Origin: Endomicrobium sp.
GTDB lineage: Bacteria; Elusimicrobiota; Endomicrobiia; Endomicrobiales; Endomicrobiaceae
Direction: 5' to 3'
DNA: 64,000 bases
Assembly: GCA_031261715.1 (NCBI GenBank)
Contig: JAISJB010000001.1
Coordinates: 1 to 64,000, forward strand
The notes under the pieces are model-generated. The model did not search any database and was not told the origin of the DNA. It was given only the letters and a program-made list of their open reading frames with translations. Within the stretch, counting starts at the first letter, position 1. Each line of letters starts with the position of its first letter. The position numbers and the translations under genes are program-made. Below, in pieces: positions 23,435-33,684 of this stretch.

Positions 23435-23444
23435 ATGCTCATAT
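23413..23444. terminator. Hairpin spanning both stop codons of convergent glyA and ebfC
   Basis: Perfect inverted repeat arms 23413-23426 / 23431-23444 (atatgagcatttaa-ttta-ttaaatgctcatat). Confidence 0.65.
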
Positions 23445-23732
23445 TGGTAACTTCATTGATCCAGTTAGTTTTTTTGCTTCTTCTGTCATAATTGTTTGTG
23501 ATTTATTATGAGCTTCGCAAAAAGCTTCTAATATATATTTTTCTATCTTAGTTTTTGTTTGTGTAAGTAGATTTTCTGGTATAACCAAACTTAAAAATTC
23601 GTTTTTTCCATTTACTTGTATTTGTATCCCTTTATGCTCAATAGTTATAATATTTGCTCTTAACTTTTTATCTATTTCATTTATCTTACTTCTCATTGAA
23701 AGAGCTTCTTTAGCCATTTTAAATAATTCCAT
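23439..23732 (-). CDS. YbaB/EbfC-family nucleoid-associated protein
   Basis: Small protein with YbaB-like pattern, conserved C-terminal MTEEAKKLTGSMKLP. Confidence 0.72.
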   Translation of the reverse strand: MELFKMAKEALSMRSKINEIDKKLRANIITIEHKGIQIQVNGKNEFLSLVIPENLLTQTKTKIEKYILEAFCEAHNKSQTIMTEEAKKLTGSMKLPI

Positions 23733-23733
23733 T

Positions 23734-24333
23734 TTATCCTCTTTCTTTATTTATTTTTTGTGTATATAATTCTGTAAAATTTGTAATAAAATTTACAATA
23801 AACTTTCTTACGTTAATTTCTTTTTTTAAAATTGTTTTTAACGCTATTGAGGTTGCTATTAAATCTTCTGGTATATGGTTATTTAAATTGATACCTACAC
23901 CTGCAACTAACCATTTTATTCTATTATGTTTATTAGTAGACATTTCTATCATACTGCCTGCAATTTTCTTGCCATATACAATGACATCATTAGGCCATTT
24001 CAGTTCACAATTTATATAATACTTTTGTTCAATAACATTTTTAATGGAATGACTTAATAAAAGCAATAAGTCTTTGACATCATCAGGCTTGATATTAGGT
24101 TTTAATAACATAGAAAACCATGCACCACCAATATTTGAACTCCATATATTGCCACTACGACCATAACCACCTGTTTGTTTCTCAGCAACAACAACTAAGC
24201 CTTCGTCATAACCTCTTTCAGCTAACTCTTTAAGAACAATTTGAGTTGATATTACTTCTTTATAGTATTGTATAGTTTTAAATATTCCAATATTACATGT
24301 TTTTGTTATAATATTATTGTTATTATTATTCAT
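23734..24333 (-). CDS. birA: Biotin-[acetyl-CoA-carboxylase] ligase
   Basis: QTGGYGRSGNIWSSNIGGAWFSMLL, LKWPNDV, GVGINLN. Confidence 0.93.
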   Translation of the reverse strand: MNNNNNNIITKTCNIGIFKTIQYYKEVISTQIVLKELAERGYDEGLVVVAEKQTGGYGRSGNIWSSNIGGAWFSMLLKPNIKPDDVKDLLLLLSHSIKNVIEQKYYINCELKWPNDVIVYGKKIAGSMIEMSTNKHNRIKWLVAGVGINLNNHIPEDLIATSIALKTILKKEINVRKFIVNFITNFTELYTQKINKERG

Positions 24334-24337
24334 TGTA

Positions 24338-25165
24338 TTAAATTATTTCAAGAGTAAAATCCATTATACAAGATGGTTGAGTAATCATGCCGATAGAAAC
24401 TCTATCCACATCTAGGTGTGCCATTTTTTTTGCTGTTTCTAAGTTTATTCCGCCAGAAATTTCTATTTCTGGCTTATAAGTTGTTGTAGAATTTGTCCTT
24501 ATTATATTAATCATTGTTTTCATTTGCTCTTGAGTCATATTATCAAGCATGATAATATCAGCTCTTGAATATAATGATTGCATGACTTGTTGATAGTTTT
24601 CACATTCAATTTCTATAAGCACATTTTTGTATTTTAATCTAAATTCATTAATTCTAGTTTTTAAATCATCTATAAATTTTAAATGATTATCTTTGATAAG
24701 GATCATATCTGAAAGATTCATTCTATGATTGATCCCTCCTCCACATCTGACTGCATACTTAGCTAAATTTCTGTATCCAGGTATTATTTTTCTAGTATCA
24801 TATATTTTCATTTTCTTGTTATGTACAATGTTAACAAATGTATTTGTTAAGGTTGCAATTCCAGACATATATTGTAGAATGTTTAATGCTATTCGTTCTA
24901 CAGACAAAATCATAGATGAGCCTATTATCTTTAGAATTGTAGTACCTTTGTTTATTTTAGAACATTCATGACTGTATAACTCAAACCTGCAATTTTTATC
25001 TACCATTGTAAATATTTCTATAAAATTATTAATACCACACAGAATTCCAGATGTGTTAGAAATTAAAACTGCTTTAATGGTCAAATCTTGAGATAAAAAT
25101 TCCTTAGTTGTAATATCATTAAAAACTTTATCTTCATCTAAAGCTAATTTAATAAGATCAAACAT
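24338..25165 (-). CDS. nadC: Nicotinate-nucleotide pyrophosphorylase (carboxylating)
   Basis: DTRKIIPGYRNLAKYAVRCGGGINHRMNLSDMILIKDNH, EIECENYQQ. Confidence 0.95.
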   Translation of the reverse strand: MFDLIKLALDEDKVFNDITTKEFLSQDLTIKAVLISNTSGILCGINNFIEIFTMVDKNCRFELYSHECSKINKGTTILKIIGSSMILSVERIALNILQYMSGIATLTNTFVNIVHNKKMKIYDTRKIIPGYRNLAKYAVRCGGGINHRMNLSDMILIKDNHLKFIDDLKTRINEFRLKYKNVLIEIECENYQQVMQSLYSRADIIMLDNMTQEQMKTMINIIRTNSTTTYKPEIEISGGINLETAKKMAHLDVDRVSIGMITQPSCIMDFTLEII

Positions 25166-25288
25166 AATAATTTATATATTATATAATATCAAATAGTTTA
25201 TTTTAATTCAAAAGTAGGTATTATTGTTTACTTAACATAACATTTGATACAATTATGTTTAAGTTTTGAATGTATAGGAAAATATAAA

Positions 25289-25807
25289 ATGAATAATTAT
25301 AAAGTTGTTTTTATCACAGCACCTGAAAGTTTTAGAGACGAAGAATATTATATACCTAAAAAAATTCTTGAAAAAAATACTATATCAGTTACTACTGCAA
25401 GTACGCGACTAGGCACAATTAATGGCAAATTTGGATTTAAAGCATTAAGTACACTCTTAATACAAGATGTTTCAGTAAGTAATTTTGATGCAATAATTTA
25501 CATTGGTGGAACTGGAGCAGATATATTTTTTAATAATATTTACGCATTACAACTAGCTAAAGATTTTGTTAATTGTTCAAAAATTACAGCAGCTATTTGT
25601 ATTGCAAGCGTTACATTAGCAAATTCAGGTGTTCTAAAACACAAAAAAGCTACTGCTTTTATAGATGCTAAAGATATCTTAATAAACCATAATGCTATAT
25701 ATACTGGTAAGGATGTAGAAATTGATTCAAACATTATTACTGCTAATGGCCCTGATGCTGCAAAATTATTTGGTGAAACAATTGTTAAATATCTTACAAA
25801 AAAATAA
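25289..25807 (+). CDS. DJ-1/PfpI-family protein
   Basis: Class I glutamine amidotransferase-like fold, AAICIASVTLANSGVL nucleophile-elbow region; start moved to 25289. Confidence 0.8.
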   Translation: MNNYKVVFITAPESFRDEEYYIPKKILEKNTISVTTASTRLGTINGKFGFKALSTLLIQDVSVSNFDAIIYIGGTGADIFFNNIYALQLAKDFVNCSKITAAICIASVTLANSGVLKHKKATAFIDAKDILINHNAIYTGKDVEIDSNIITANGPDAAKLFGETIVKYLTKK

Positions 25808-25819
25808 AATGATGTATGT

Positions 25820-25894
25820 GCCCTGATAGCTTAATTTGGATAGAGCAAATCCGTCCTAAGGATAAGGTTGGAGGTTCAAGCCCTCTTCAGGGCG
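25820..25894 (+). tRNA. tRNA-Arg (CCT)
   Basis: GCCCTGA...TCAGGGC-G cloverleaf; anticodon loop GTCCTAA. Confidence 0.9.
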
Positions 25895-25904
25895 AGGAAT
25901 AAAT

Positions 25905-26393
25905 TTACGTTAGTTTATGTATGTTTAAGTCTGTAATTTGTAAAAATGAAAATTTTATTCCAGCTTGTACAAATAATTTTTTATACTCGTTATCTTTATA
26001 TACTGTTCCTAAGATTATTTCTTTTATTTGTGTATTTACTATCATTTTTGCACATAAAATACAGGGGGAGTGAGTACAATACATAGTAGCACCTGAAATA
26101 TTAATGCCATGATATCCACCCTGAAGGATTGCATTTTGTTCTGCATGAATAGCTCTACATATTTCATGTTTTTCACCAGAACTAATTTTTAAAGTATTTC
26201 TTAAACATCCCAAACGAATGCAATCACATATACCAATAGCAGCTCCATTGTAGCCAGTTGTTAATATATGTTTATTCTTTACTATAACAGCACCTATATG
26301 GTGGCGTATACATGTTGATCTTTCAGCAACTAGCCAGGCAAGTTTCATAAAATATTCGTCCCAAGATGGACGATGGTAATAAGATATGGTCAT
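25905..26393 (-). CDS. dCMP/CMP deaminase family protein
   Basis: HAEQNAI and CTHSPCILCAKM zinc motifs; RPSWDEYFMKLA N-terminus typical of dCMP deaminase. Confidence 0.9.
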   Translation of the reverse strand: MTISYYHRPSWDEYFMKLAWLVAERSTCIRHHIGAVIVKNKHILTTGYNGAAIGICDCIRLGCLRNTLKISSGEKHEICRAIHAEQNAILQGGYHGINISGATMYCTHSPCILCAKMIVNTQIKEIILGTVYKDNEYKKLFVQAGIKFSFLQITDLNIHKLT

Positions 26394-26432
26394 GAAAACT
26401 TTAAACTCCTTATTTAAATAATATTATACTTA

Positions 26433-26461
26433 TTGAGTTATCATATAGTTTTTGATACAAT
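26433..26461 (+). promoter_or_regulatory. Sigma70-type promoter upstream of bamA-lpx cluster
   Basis: TTGAGT (26433-26438) - 17 bp - TACAAT (26456-26461). Confidence 0.5.
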
Positions 26462-26527
26462 TGACGACATTGGTTTACAAAACAAAATTCATGTTTGGGA
26501 ATAATAAGTTTTATAGGAGTAATAAAT

Positions 26528-28837
26528 ATGAAGCTAAAGGCAATACTATTACTATTCATAATATCATTTTGTTCTCTTTATAGCTATTCTGATGAAACAA
26601 AAAGTATACATACACTAAAAGAAAATAAACAAATCATTTCTAAAATTTATATAAAAGGTTTAAAAAATAAAAATTTGATTCATCATATTGTAGCCGTTCT
26701 TAGGAGTAAAGAAAACGATTGTTACTCTGTAGATACAATTAGGAAAGATATTAATTCTATTATACATTTAGGCCATTTTGATAATGTTAATTTTGATTAT
26801 AATAATAATGGAGAACTTATTTTAACTGTTAGTGAAAAACCATGTATAGAACAAATTACCTTTAATGGAAATACAGCATTTTCTATAAAGAAGCTTAATA
26901 AAGCTATCAATTTAAAACAATACCATTATTATACTAAGGAAATGATTGACAAAGCAAAACAACACTTGCTTAAATTATATATTAATGCAGGATATCATAA
27001 TTGTACAATAGATTATCAAATTATTATCAATGAAGTTACAAATAAAACTACTGTAATATTTAACATAACAGAAAATAATAAAATAATTGTTAAAGATATT
27101 GAAATAACAGGTTTACTATTACTTAATAAGCAAACTATTATGAAACAACTCAAAACAAAACTTGGTTCTCATTTTAATAACAAAATCTATATTAAAGATT
27201 TAGAAAGGATTAATGATTTTTGTAAACAGCATGGATTTATAGATTATAAATTAATTGAATCTAATCTTGTTTACAACAATAAGAAAACAGAAGTCTTAAT
27301 CAGGTTAAATATCAATGAAGGGCCACACTACAAAATAGGCAATGTATCTTTTTATGGAAATATTGCTTTAAATAATAAAACATTATATAAAACAAGTTCA
27401 CTGCATTACAATGATATTATGAATCAAAATAAAGTGGAAGATGTTATTCCTAAAAAAATTTATGAAATATATTGTGATAAAGGATATATCAATGCTACAA
27501 TTCAACCGTTGTTAGATAAGCAAATAAAACAAAAAATAGTTAATATAAATTATTTAATAACAGAAAACGAGATAGTTTATATTGGTAATGTTTATATATG
27601 TCAGAACAATGTCAACAAAGCTAAAATATTACGCAGAGCAATTATATTGAATTCAGGAGACATATTGATTAAGAAAAAACTTCAAAAAAGTATTTCCAAT
27701 CTATATAATTTAGGATTTATTAGTAATGTCAACTATACATTACTAAAAACAGATCTTCCAAATGTTTTTGACATTGTTTTTTCAATAGTTGAACATAAAC
27801 CAAGACAGATAAATGTTGTAGCAGGATATTCATTTATACAACGTATTATGTATGGTATAGATTTTCATCATATGAATATTTTGAATTTAGGGTATCATTT
27901 CTCATTATTAAACCTTTTTAGTCATCGAGGATATAATTATGATACCACTTGTGAAATACCATGGGTGCTAAATAGAAATATCAATTTGAGTATTAATTTA
28001 TTTAGAATAAGAACAAAGAGAAATCATTTAACTTTAGCTGTTCCAAATGGCTACATAGAGAATAAACATGGGTTTATTATTGGTGGAAGTTCACAATTAA
28101 GTGATTATATTAATACCTTCTTAGGATACAAATTTGAAAAGATTAAACCGTCTAGTATTAATGATAAAGATTTAGAAATAATTTCTAGTATTCAACACCA
28201 ATTACTAAACATATATGTGATTCCTATGAAAATAACAAGCATATTGACTCGCTTAGTTTATGACACCAGAGATTTTATTTATGATCCTTCAACTGGAAAA
28301 TTTATGTCATTCACAATACAATTAGCAAATGATCATCTTGGTGGGCATGTAAATTTTGTAAAGGAAATTTTACAATCTACATGGTATTATACTACATTCA
28401 AGAACTGTATAACTAGTCTTAACATAGAATGCGGAGCAATAAATGGATATGGACAGAACAGAGAATTTCCTTTATCTGAAAAGTTTCCTTTAGGAGGACT
28501 TCATAATGTTAAAGGGTATGGCTATGACTCTACTATTACTGGTAAATATAAATATATAATGAACATTGAGCATACATTTCCTATTGTATTACGAAATAAT
28601 ATAAATATTATACAAGGTATATTATTCTTTGATACTGGTGGTATATGGAATAAATTACAAGATATTCGTTTCACTATAGGAAATAACAAATATCAATTAC
28701 ATTCAAGTGTTGGCATTGGGCTTAAATTTACATCTATTTTATTTCCTATAAAAATATATTTAGCATATGGTTTAAATTCTGATAAATTTGCACAAAAACA
28801 ATACATATATTTTGATATTGGAAGGTTTAGATTTTAA
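26528..28837 (+). CDS. bamA: Outer membrane protein assembly factor BamA (POTRA + beta-barrel)
   Basis: Signal peptide, repeated POTRA-like segments, surface-antigen barrel with LGGLHNVKGYGY and terminal IYFDIGRFRF. Confidence 0.92.
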   Translation: MKLKAILLLFIISFCSLYSYSDETKSIHTLKENKQIISKIYIKGLKNKNLIHHIVAVLRSKENDCYSVDTIRKDINSIIHLGHFDNVNFDYNNNGELILTVSEKPCIEQITFNGNTAFSIKKLNKAINLKQYHYYTKEMIDKAKQHLLKLYINAGYHNCTIDYQIIINEVTNKTTVIFNITENNKIIVKDIEITGLLLLNKQTIMKQLKTKLGSHFNNKIYIKDLERINDFCKQHGFIDYKLIESNLVYNNKKTEVLIRLNINEGPHYKIGNVSFYGNIALNNKTLYKTSSLHYNDIMNQNKVEDVIPKKIYEIYCDKGYINATIQPLLDKQIKQKIVNINYLITENEIVYIGNVYICQNNVNKAKILRRAIILNSGDILIKKKLQKSISNLYNLGFISNVNYTLLKTDLPNVFDIVFSIVEHKPRQINVVAGYSFIQRIMYGIDFHHMNILNLGYHFSLLNLFSHRGYNYDTTCEIPWVLNRNINLSINLFRIRTKRNHLTLAVPNGYIENKHGFIIGGSSQLSDYINTFLGYKFEKIKPSSINDKDLEIISSIQHQLLNIYVIPMKITSILTRLVYDTRDFIYDPSTGKFMSFTIQLANDHLGGHVNFVKEILQSTWYYTTFKNCITSLNIECGAINGYGQNREFPLSEKFPLGGLHNVKGYGYDSTITGKYKYIMNIEHTFPIVLRNNINIIQGILFFDTGGIWNKLQDIRFTIGNNKYQLHSSVGIGLKFTSILFPIKIYLAYGLNSDKFAQKQYIYFDIGRFRF

Positions 28838-28858
28838 TTTCATTGGAGGAATAAATAT

Positions 28859-29899
28859 ATAAAATATAATATAAAGTTTACATCACTAGAATTAGCCAGA
28901 TTAGTGTCTGGAAAGCTTATAGGAAATAAATATATTATTTTAACTGGAGTAAATAGCTTACTAGAAGCCAATGAACATGATGTAGCATTTGTCTGTCATT
29001 ATAAATATATTGCTGATGCTGTTAAAAGTAAAGCAGGAGTTATTTTAGTTTCAACAAACATTGATTGCGAAAAACTAATAAATAAAAATATTATAAAAGT
29101 GAAACGAGCTGATTATGCATATAATATAATTCTTAATTTAATTTCAAAACACATGCTTAGTGAAAACATAGGTGTAGATAAATATGCTCATATAGCACCT
29201 AATGTTAAAATTGGACACAATGTATATATAGGTAAAAATGTAGTTATTGAAAATAAAACTGTTATTGGTAATAACGTAAAAATTTTTCCAAATGTTTATA
29301 TTGGCTATGATGTCAAAATAGGTAATAATTGTATTATTTATCCAAATGTAGTAATAAGATATAGTACTACAATAGGTAAGCGAGTGATTATTCAACCAGG
29401 TGCTGTTATAGGTGGGGATGGGTTTGGCTTTTTACGTATTAATAATAAATGGTGTAAAGTGTATCATATAGGAAAGGTTGATATTGGAGATGATGTAGAA
29501 ATAGGAGCAAATACAACTATTGACAGAGCAACTGTTGGAGTAACTAAAATAGGGAGTGGAACCAAGATTGATAATCTTGTTCAAGTAGCACATAATGTTC
29601 AAATAGGTAAAAATTGTGTTATAGTTGCACAAGTTGGTATAGCTGGATCTACAAAAGTAGGGAATAATGTGCAAATTGGAGGACAATCAGGAATTATAGG
29701 ACATATTCAAATAGGTAATAATGTTATGGTAGCAAGTCAATCAGGGATTACAAAAAATATTAAAGACGATAAACAAGTTGGTGGAAATCCAATGACTTCT
29801 ATTAATAGTAGTTTAAAAATAAAAGTTTTAATGAAAAAATTACCAAAAATATATAAAGATTTAAAAACTTTAAAAAAATTTTTGAAGATATCAAATTGA
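28859..29899 (+). CDS. lpxD: UDP-3-O-acylglucosamine N-acyltransferase
   Basis: Left-handed beta-helix hexapeptide repeats; N-terminal [18 protein letters not shown] homology extends upstream of annotated GTG 28904 to ATA 28859. Confidence 0.85.
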   Translation: MKYNIKFTSLELARLVSGKLIGNKYIILTGVNSLLEANEHDVAFVCHYKYIADAVKSKAGVILVSTNIDCEKLINKNIIKVKRADYAYNIILNLISKHMLSENIGVDKYAHIAPNVKIGHNVYIGKNVVIENKTVIGNNVKIFPNVYIGYDVKIGNNCIIYPNVVIRYSTTIGKRVIIQPGAVIGGDGFGFLRINNKWCKVYHIGKVDIGDDVEIGANTTIDRATVGVTKIGSGTKIDNLVQVAHNVQIGKNCVIVAQVGIAGSTKVGNNVQIGGQSGIIGHIQIGNNVMVASQSGITKNIKDDKQVGGNPMTSINSSLKIKVLMKKLPKIYKDLKTLKKFLKISN

Positions 29900-30789
29900 A
29901 GTTAAAACAGCGTACAATTATTAATGAATTTGCTATTGATGGCATAGGTTTACATACTGGGAAAATAAGTAAAGTTATTTTTAAACCAGCTCCTAGAGCT
30001 GGCTATGGAATACGTTTTATTAGAACAGATATTAATAATTATCCAGAAATTAAAGCAATATTAGATAATGTTTCGACTGACTGCATGACACGTAGAACTG
30101 TAATTAAGCAACATGATATAGAAATCTATACCATTGAGCATATTATGTCAGCTTGTTTTGCTTTAGGACTTGATAATTTGATGATAGAGATTAATACTAA
30201 TGAACCTCCAATTTTAGATGGTAGTGCTAAAATATTTACAGAACATCTTTTAAAAGCTGGTGTCAAAAGTTTTAATCATTATAAAGAATATTACTTTATT
30301 GAAAAACCTGTATATTTCATTACTAGTAATAGCCAAATATATGCTTATCCTTCTGATAATCTAGAAATAAAATGTACTATACAATTCCAGCATCCTTTTT
30401 TAAAATATCAAACTATTTCGCTAACAAATATAAATAAACAATTTTATATAACTAATATTGCTCCTGCAAAAACATTTTGTTTTGATTATGAAGTAAATAT
30501 GTTACGCCAAAATCACTTAGCTTTAGGAGGTTCTCTTAAAAATGCTATAGTTATATCTATGGATGGTATTCATAATAAAAAATGTCTAAGTTATAATGAT
30601 GAATTTGTTAGGCACAAAGTTCTTGATTTAATGGGAGATATGCATTTATTAGGGAAAGAAATAAAAGCTAAAATTGTTGCTGAAAAACCTGGACACAAGA
30701 GTAATGTTAACTTTCTAAGAAAGTTTGTCAAAAATGCTTTAATAGGAACTAAAAGTCCAATTGTGGAGAGTATAAATAATGAATCATGA
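29896..30789 (+). CDS. lpxC: UDP-3-O-acyl-N-acetylglucosamine deacetylase
   Basis: [27 protein letters not shown] zinc motif; TTG start. Confidence 0.95.
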   Translation: MKLKQRTIINEFAIDGIGLHTGKISKVIFKPAPRAGYGIRFIRTDINNYPEIKAILDNVSTDCMTRRTVIKQHDIEIYTIEHIMSACFALGLDNLMIEINTNEPPILDGSAKIFTEHLLKAGVKSFNHYKEYYFIEKPVYFITSNSQIYAYPSDNLEIKCTIQFQHPFLKYQTISLTNINKQFYITNIAPAKTFCFDYEVNMLRQNHLALGGSLKNAIVISMDGIHNKKCLSYNDEFVRHKVLDLMGDMHLLGKEIKAKIVAEKPGHKSNVNFLRKFVKNALIGTKSPIVESINNES

Positions 30790-31273
30790 TGTTAATAATT
30801 ATAAAATCTTAGAAAATGAAAAGATCTTGTATTTACAAGATATATTAAATTTTATTCCTCATAGATATCCATTTTTAATGATAGATAAAGTAAAAATTAA
30901 TTTAAATAACCCATTAAGTGCAATTGGGTATAAATGTGTTAGTGGTAATGAAAATTTTTTTCAAGGACACTTTCCTGGAATCCCTATTATGCCAGGGGTA
31001 TTAATAATAGAAGCTATGGCTCAAACATCGTGTGTTATGTTTTTGTCAAGACCTACAATGAAAAACTGCCTTGCTTATTTTATATCTATAGACAAAGTTA
31101 AATTTAGACAAACTGTAAAACCAGGAGATTTATTAGAAGTACATGTTACTGTAGTTAAAAATGGTGGAAGACATGGTAAAATGAAGGGAACTGCTTATGT
31201 TGATGGCAAGATAACTACAGAAGGAGAATTTATGTTTGTTATAGTTGATAAAATTAAAGCAACACAATCATAA
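30779..31273 (+). CDS. fabZ: 3-hydroxyacyl-[ACP] dehydratase
   Basis: PHRYPFLMID, GHFPGIPIMPGVLIIEAMAQ. Confidence 0.97.
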   Translation: MNHDVNNYKILENEKILYLQDILNFIPHRYPFLMIDKVKINLNNPLSAIGYKCVSGNENFFQGHFPGIPIMPGVLIIEAMAQTSCVMFLSRPTMKNCLAYFISIDKVKFRQTVKPGDLLEVHVTVVKNGGRHGKMKGTAYVDGKITTEGEFMFVIVDKIKATQS

Positions 31274-31280
31274 TTAAAAT

Positions 31281-32054
31281 ATGTTGATACATAGTACAGC
31301 TGTAATTAATAAAAATGCTGTTATTGGAGATAACGTTAGAATAGGACCATATACAATAATAGGTCCAGAAACTATTATTAAAAGTGGAACAGTTATACAT
31401 GGTCAATCAGTTTTTGAATATGCAGAAATAGGTAACAATTGTGAAATATTTAATTTTACATCTATAGGTAAAAAACCACAAGATTTAAAATATAATGAAG
31501 AAAAAACAAAAGTTATTATTGGAAATGGAACTATTATTAGAGAATTTGTAACTCTTAACAGAGGAACTTTAGCTAAAGGAACAACTGTTATTGGAAAGAA
31601 TTGTTTGATTATGGCATGTGCTCATGTAGCTCATGATTGTTCAATAGGGGATAATGTCATAGTAGGTTATGCAACTGGCATTGCAGGGCACGTTAAAGTT
31701 GAAAATAATGTAGTTTTAAGTTCAAATATAGGAGTACATCAGTTTTGTAAAATTGGTGAGATGTCTATTGTTGGGGCTGGCTCAATGATTAGTATGGATA
31801 TTATTCCATATGTAATGGTCCAAGGAGACAGAGCAACTGTAATTGGTTTGAATACTATAGGTTTAAAGCGAAGCAAGATAAGTAATTTTGAAATTCAAAA
31901 TATTAAAAATGCTTATAAAATACTTTTTATGTCAAAATTAACTTTAAAAGATGCAATCAGTAAACTTGAAAAATCAATGTCATGTTATGTTATTAATATA
32001 ATAAATTTTGTTAAGAATTCTAGCAGAGGAATTACACGACCAAAAAAGAGATAA
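31281..32054 (+). CDS. lpxA: UDP-GlcNAc (or UDP-GlcNAc3N) acyltransferase LpxA
   Basis: Hexapeptide repeats, CAHVAHDCSIGDNVIVG catalytic His context, GLNTIGLKR. Confidence 0.95.
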   Translation: MLIHSTAVINKNAVIGDNVRIGPYTIIGPETIIKSGTVIHGQSVFEYAEIGNNCEIFNFTSIGKKPQDLKYNEEKTKVIIGNGTIIREFVTLNRGTLAKGTTVIGKNCLIMACAHVAHDCSIGDNVIVGYATGIAGHVKVENNVVLSSNIGVHQFCKIGEMSIVGAGSMISMDIIPYVMVQGDRATVIGLNTIGLKRSKISNFEIQNIKNAYKILFMSKLTLKDAISKLEKSMSCYVINIINFVKNSSRGITRPKKR

Positions 32055-32060
32055 TTACGG

Positions 32061-32867
32061 ATGAAGAAGGTAGGTATTATAGCAGGGAATGGTAGGTTTC
32101 CTTTAGTTTTAGTAAAAGCCATCAAACTAACTGGTTCAAGCATTGTTTGTATTGCATTGAAAGAAGAAGCAGATGTGCTCAGGTTACATTCAATTTGTGA
32201 TACAACTTATTGTGTATCAATTGGACAATTTCAAAAAATTATTAATATTTTAAAAAATGAAAATGTTAATGTAGTTTTAATGGCTGGGCAAGTTAGACAT
32301 ATTAGCATTTATTCTTTATTAAATCTTGATTTACGTGCAAGATCAGTGTTTAAGAAATTAGTTAACAAAAAGGCAGATACAATTCTAAATGCCATTACAA
32401 ACGAATTTAATAAAGATGGACTGTCTTTAATATCTCCAGCAAATTTTTTAAGTAATATGTTTATATATACAAGAGGATTACTATGTGGTAAAAGATTATC
32501 TAGGTATAACAATAAAGATATTCAGTTTGGATATTCAATCGCTAAAAGTATAGCTAGGCTTGATATAGGACAAACGGTAGTTGTTAAAGATAGATCAGTT
32601 TTAGCAGTAGAATCAGTAGAGGGAACAGATGAATGCATTAAACGCGCATATCAACTTGGTGGAGATAATATAGTAGTTGTAAAAGTTTCAAAACCTAATC
32701 AAGATATGAGATTTGATGTTCCAGTTATTGGGCTACAAACTATTGATGTATTAAAAGAAAATAAAGTTAGAGTACTAGCCATAGAAGCTGGTAAAACTTT
32801 AATTTTAGATACAAACGATGTTATAAAAAAAGCAAAACAACTGAATATTACTATTATAGCAATTTAA
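32061..32867 (+). CDS. lpxI: UDP-2,3-diacylglucosamine pyrophosphatase, LpxI family
   Basis: GIIAGNGRFPLVLVKA, VAVESVEGTDECIKRA, KPNQDMRFDVPVIG. Confidence 0.9.
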   Translation: MKKVGIIAGNGRFPLVLVKAIKLTGSSIVCIALKEEADVLRLHSICDTTYCVSIGQFQKIINILKNENVNVVLMAGQVRHISIYSLLNLDLRARSVFKKLVNKKADTILNAITNEFNKDGLSLISPANFLSNMFIYTRGLLCGKRLSRYNNKDIQFGYSIAKSIARLDIGQTVVVKDRSVLAVESVEGTDECIKRAYQLGGDNIVVVKVSKPNQDMRFDVPVIGLQTIDVLKENKVRVLAIEAGKTLILDTNDVIKKAKQLNITIIAI

Positions 32868-32872
32868 CAAAT

Positions 32873-33446
32873 ATGATACAAATATCTTGTATAGATATTT
32901 GTGAAAAATATTTAGTCAATAAAGTGTTAGATTCACAAGTATTAGTAAGTGGTAAGTAGGAAATACGTTTTCAAAATTTAGAATAGCAACTGCAAATGGT
33001 ACGACTGCATTGCATGTTGCTTTGTTAGTGTGTGGAGTTAAACCAGGAAATAAAGTCATTACAACTTCATTTTCTTTCGTGGCTACAGTAAACGCAATTC
33101 TTTTTTGTCAAGCCTGTCCAGTCTTTGTTGATATTGCTCCTGATACATTTAATATTAATCCTACAGAACTTGAAAAAACATTAAAAAATATAAAAATCAT
33201 ATTAAAGCTGTTATAATAGTACATCTTTTTGGTTTGCCATGTAAAACCTCAAAAAGCAATATAATTTTAAACTTTGTCAAAGACCATGGAGCGCAAATCA
33301 AAAAGTTGGTTCATTTGGAGATGTAGCTGCTTTTTCATTTTATGCTACAAAAAATATGACTACTGGATAAGGAAGGATGATGACTACAAATAATGAAAGA
33401 TATGCACATTATAAACATGTTTTTAATCAGTATACATTAAGAATTA
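32873..33446 (+). pseudogene. Decayed DegT/DnrJ/EryC1/StrS aminotransferase (gnnB-like candidate)
   Basis: Fragments in several frames: [102 protein letters not shown]; internal stops/frameshifts/deletions. Confidence 0.92.
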
Positions 33447-33684
33447 ATGCAAAATATAGAAAAATAAGAATATTTCAACCAAAGAATTATATTTCTATAG
33501 ATTATATTGGTCAAACTTTGACAGTCTATTAATAATTGCTTAAATATTATATAATCCCTAAACTTACAATGAATGAACCATTAGATGATTTTTTAACAAA
33601 TATACTTTACAAAATACAACCAAGTATTGCAGGGAAACAATTGAATTAGCATTAAATATACTTAATAATATGGTTTTTCTATGA
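33447..33684 (+). pseudogene. Decayed Gfo/Idh oxidoreductase, C-terminal remnant (gnnA-like candidate)
   Basis: RKIRIFQPKNYISIDYIGQTLTVY*, IPKLTMNEPLDDFLTNILYKIQPS, IELALNILNNMVFL* ending in ATGA overlap with lpxB. Confidence 0.75.

Noticed and set aside
29100-29800. Apparent tandem repeat in lpxD (recurrent IG-N-V / I-G-x-x motif)
   Set aside because: Explained by left-handed beta-helix hexapeptide repeats of acyltransferases; also in lpxA.
33010-33216. 68-aa ORF taken as a functional small gene
   Set aside because: It is an internal piece of a DegT aminotransferase; flanking frames carry the rest with stops and deletions, so it is a pseudogene fragment.
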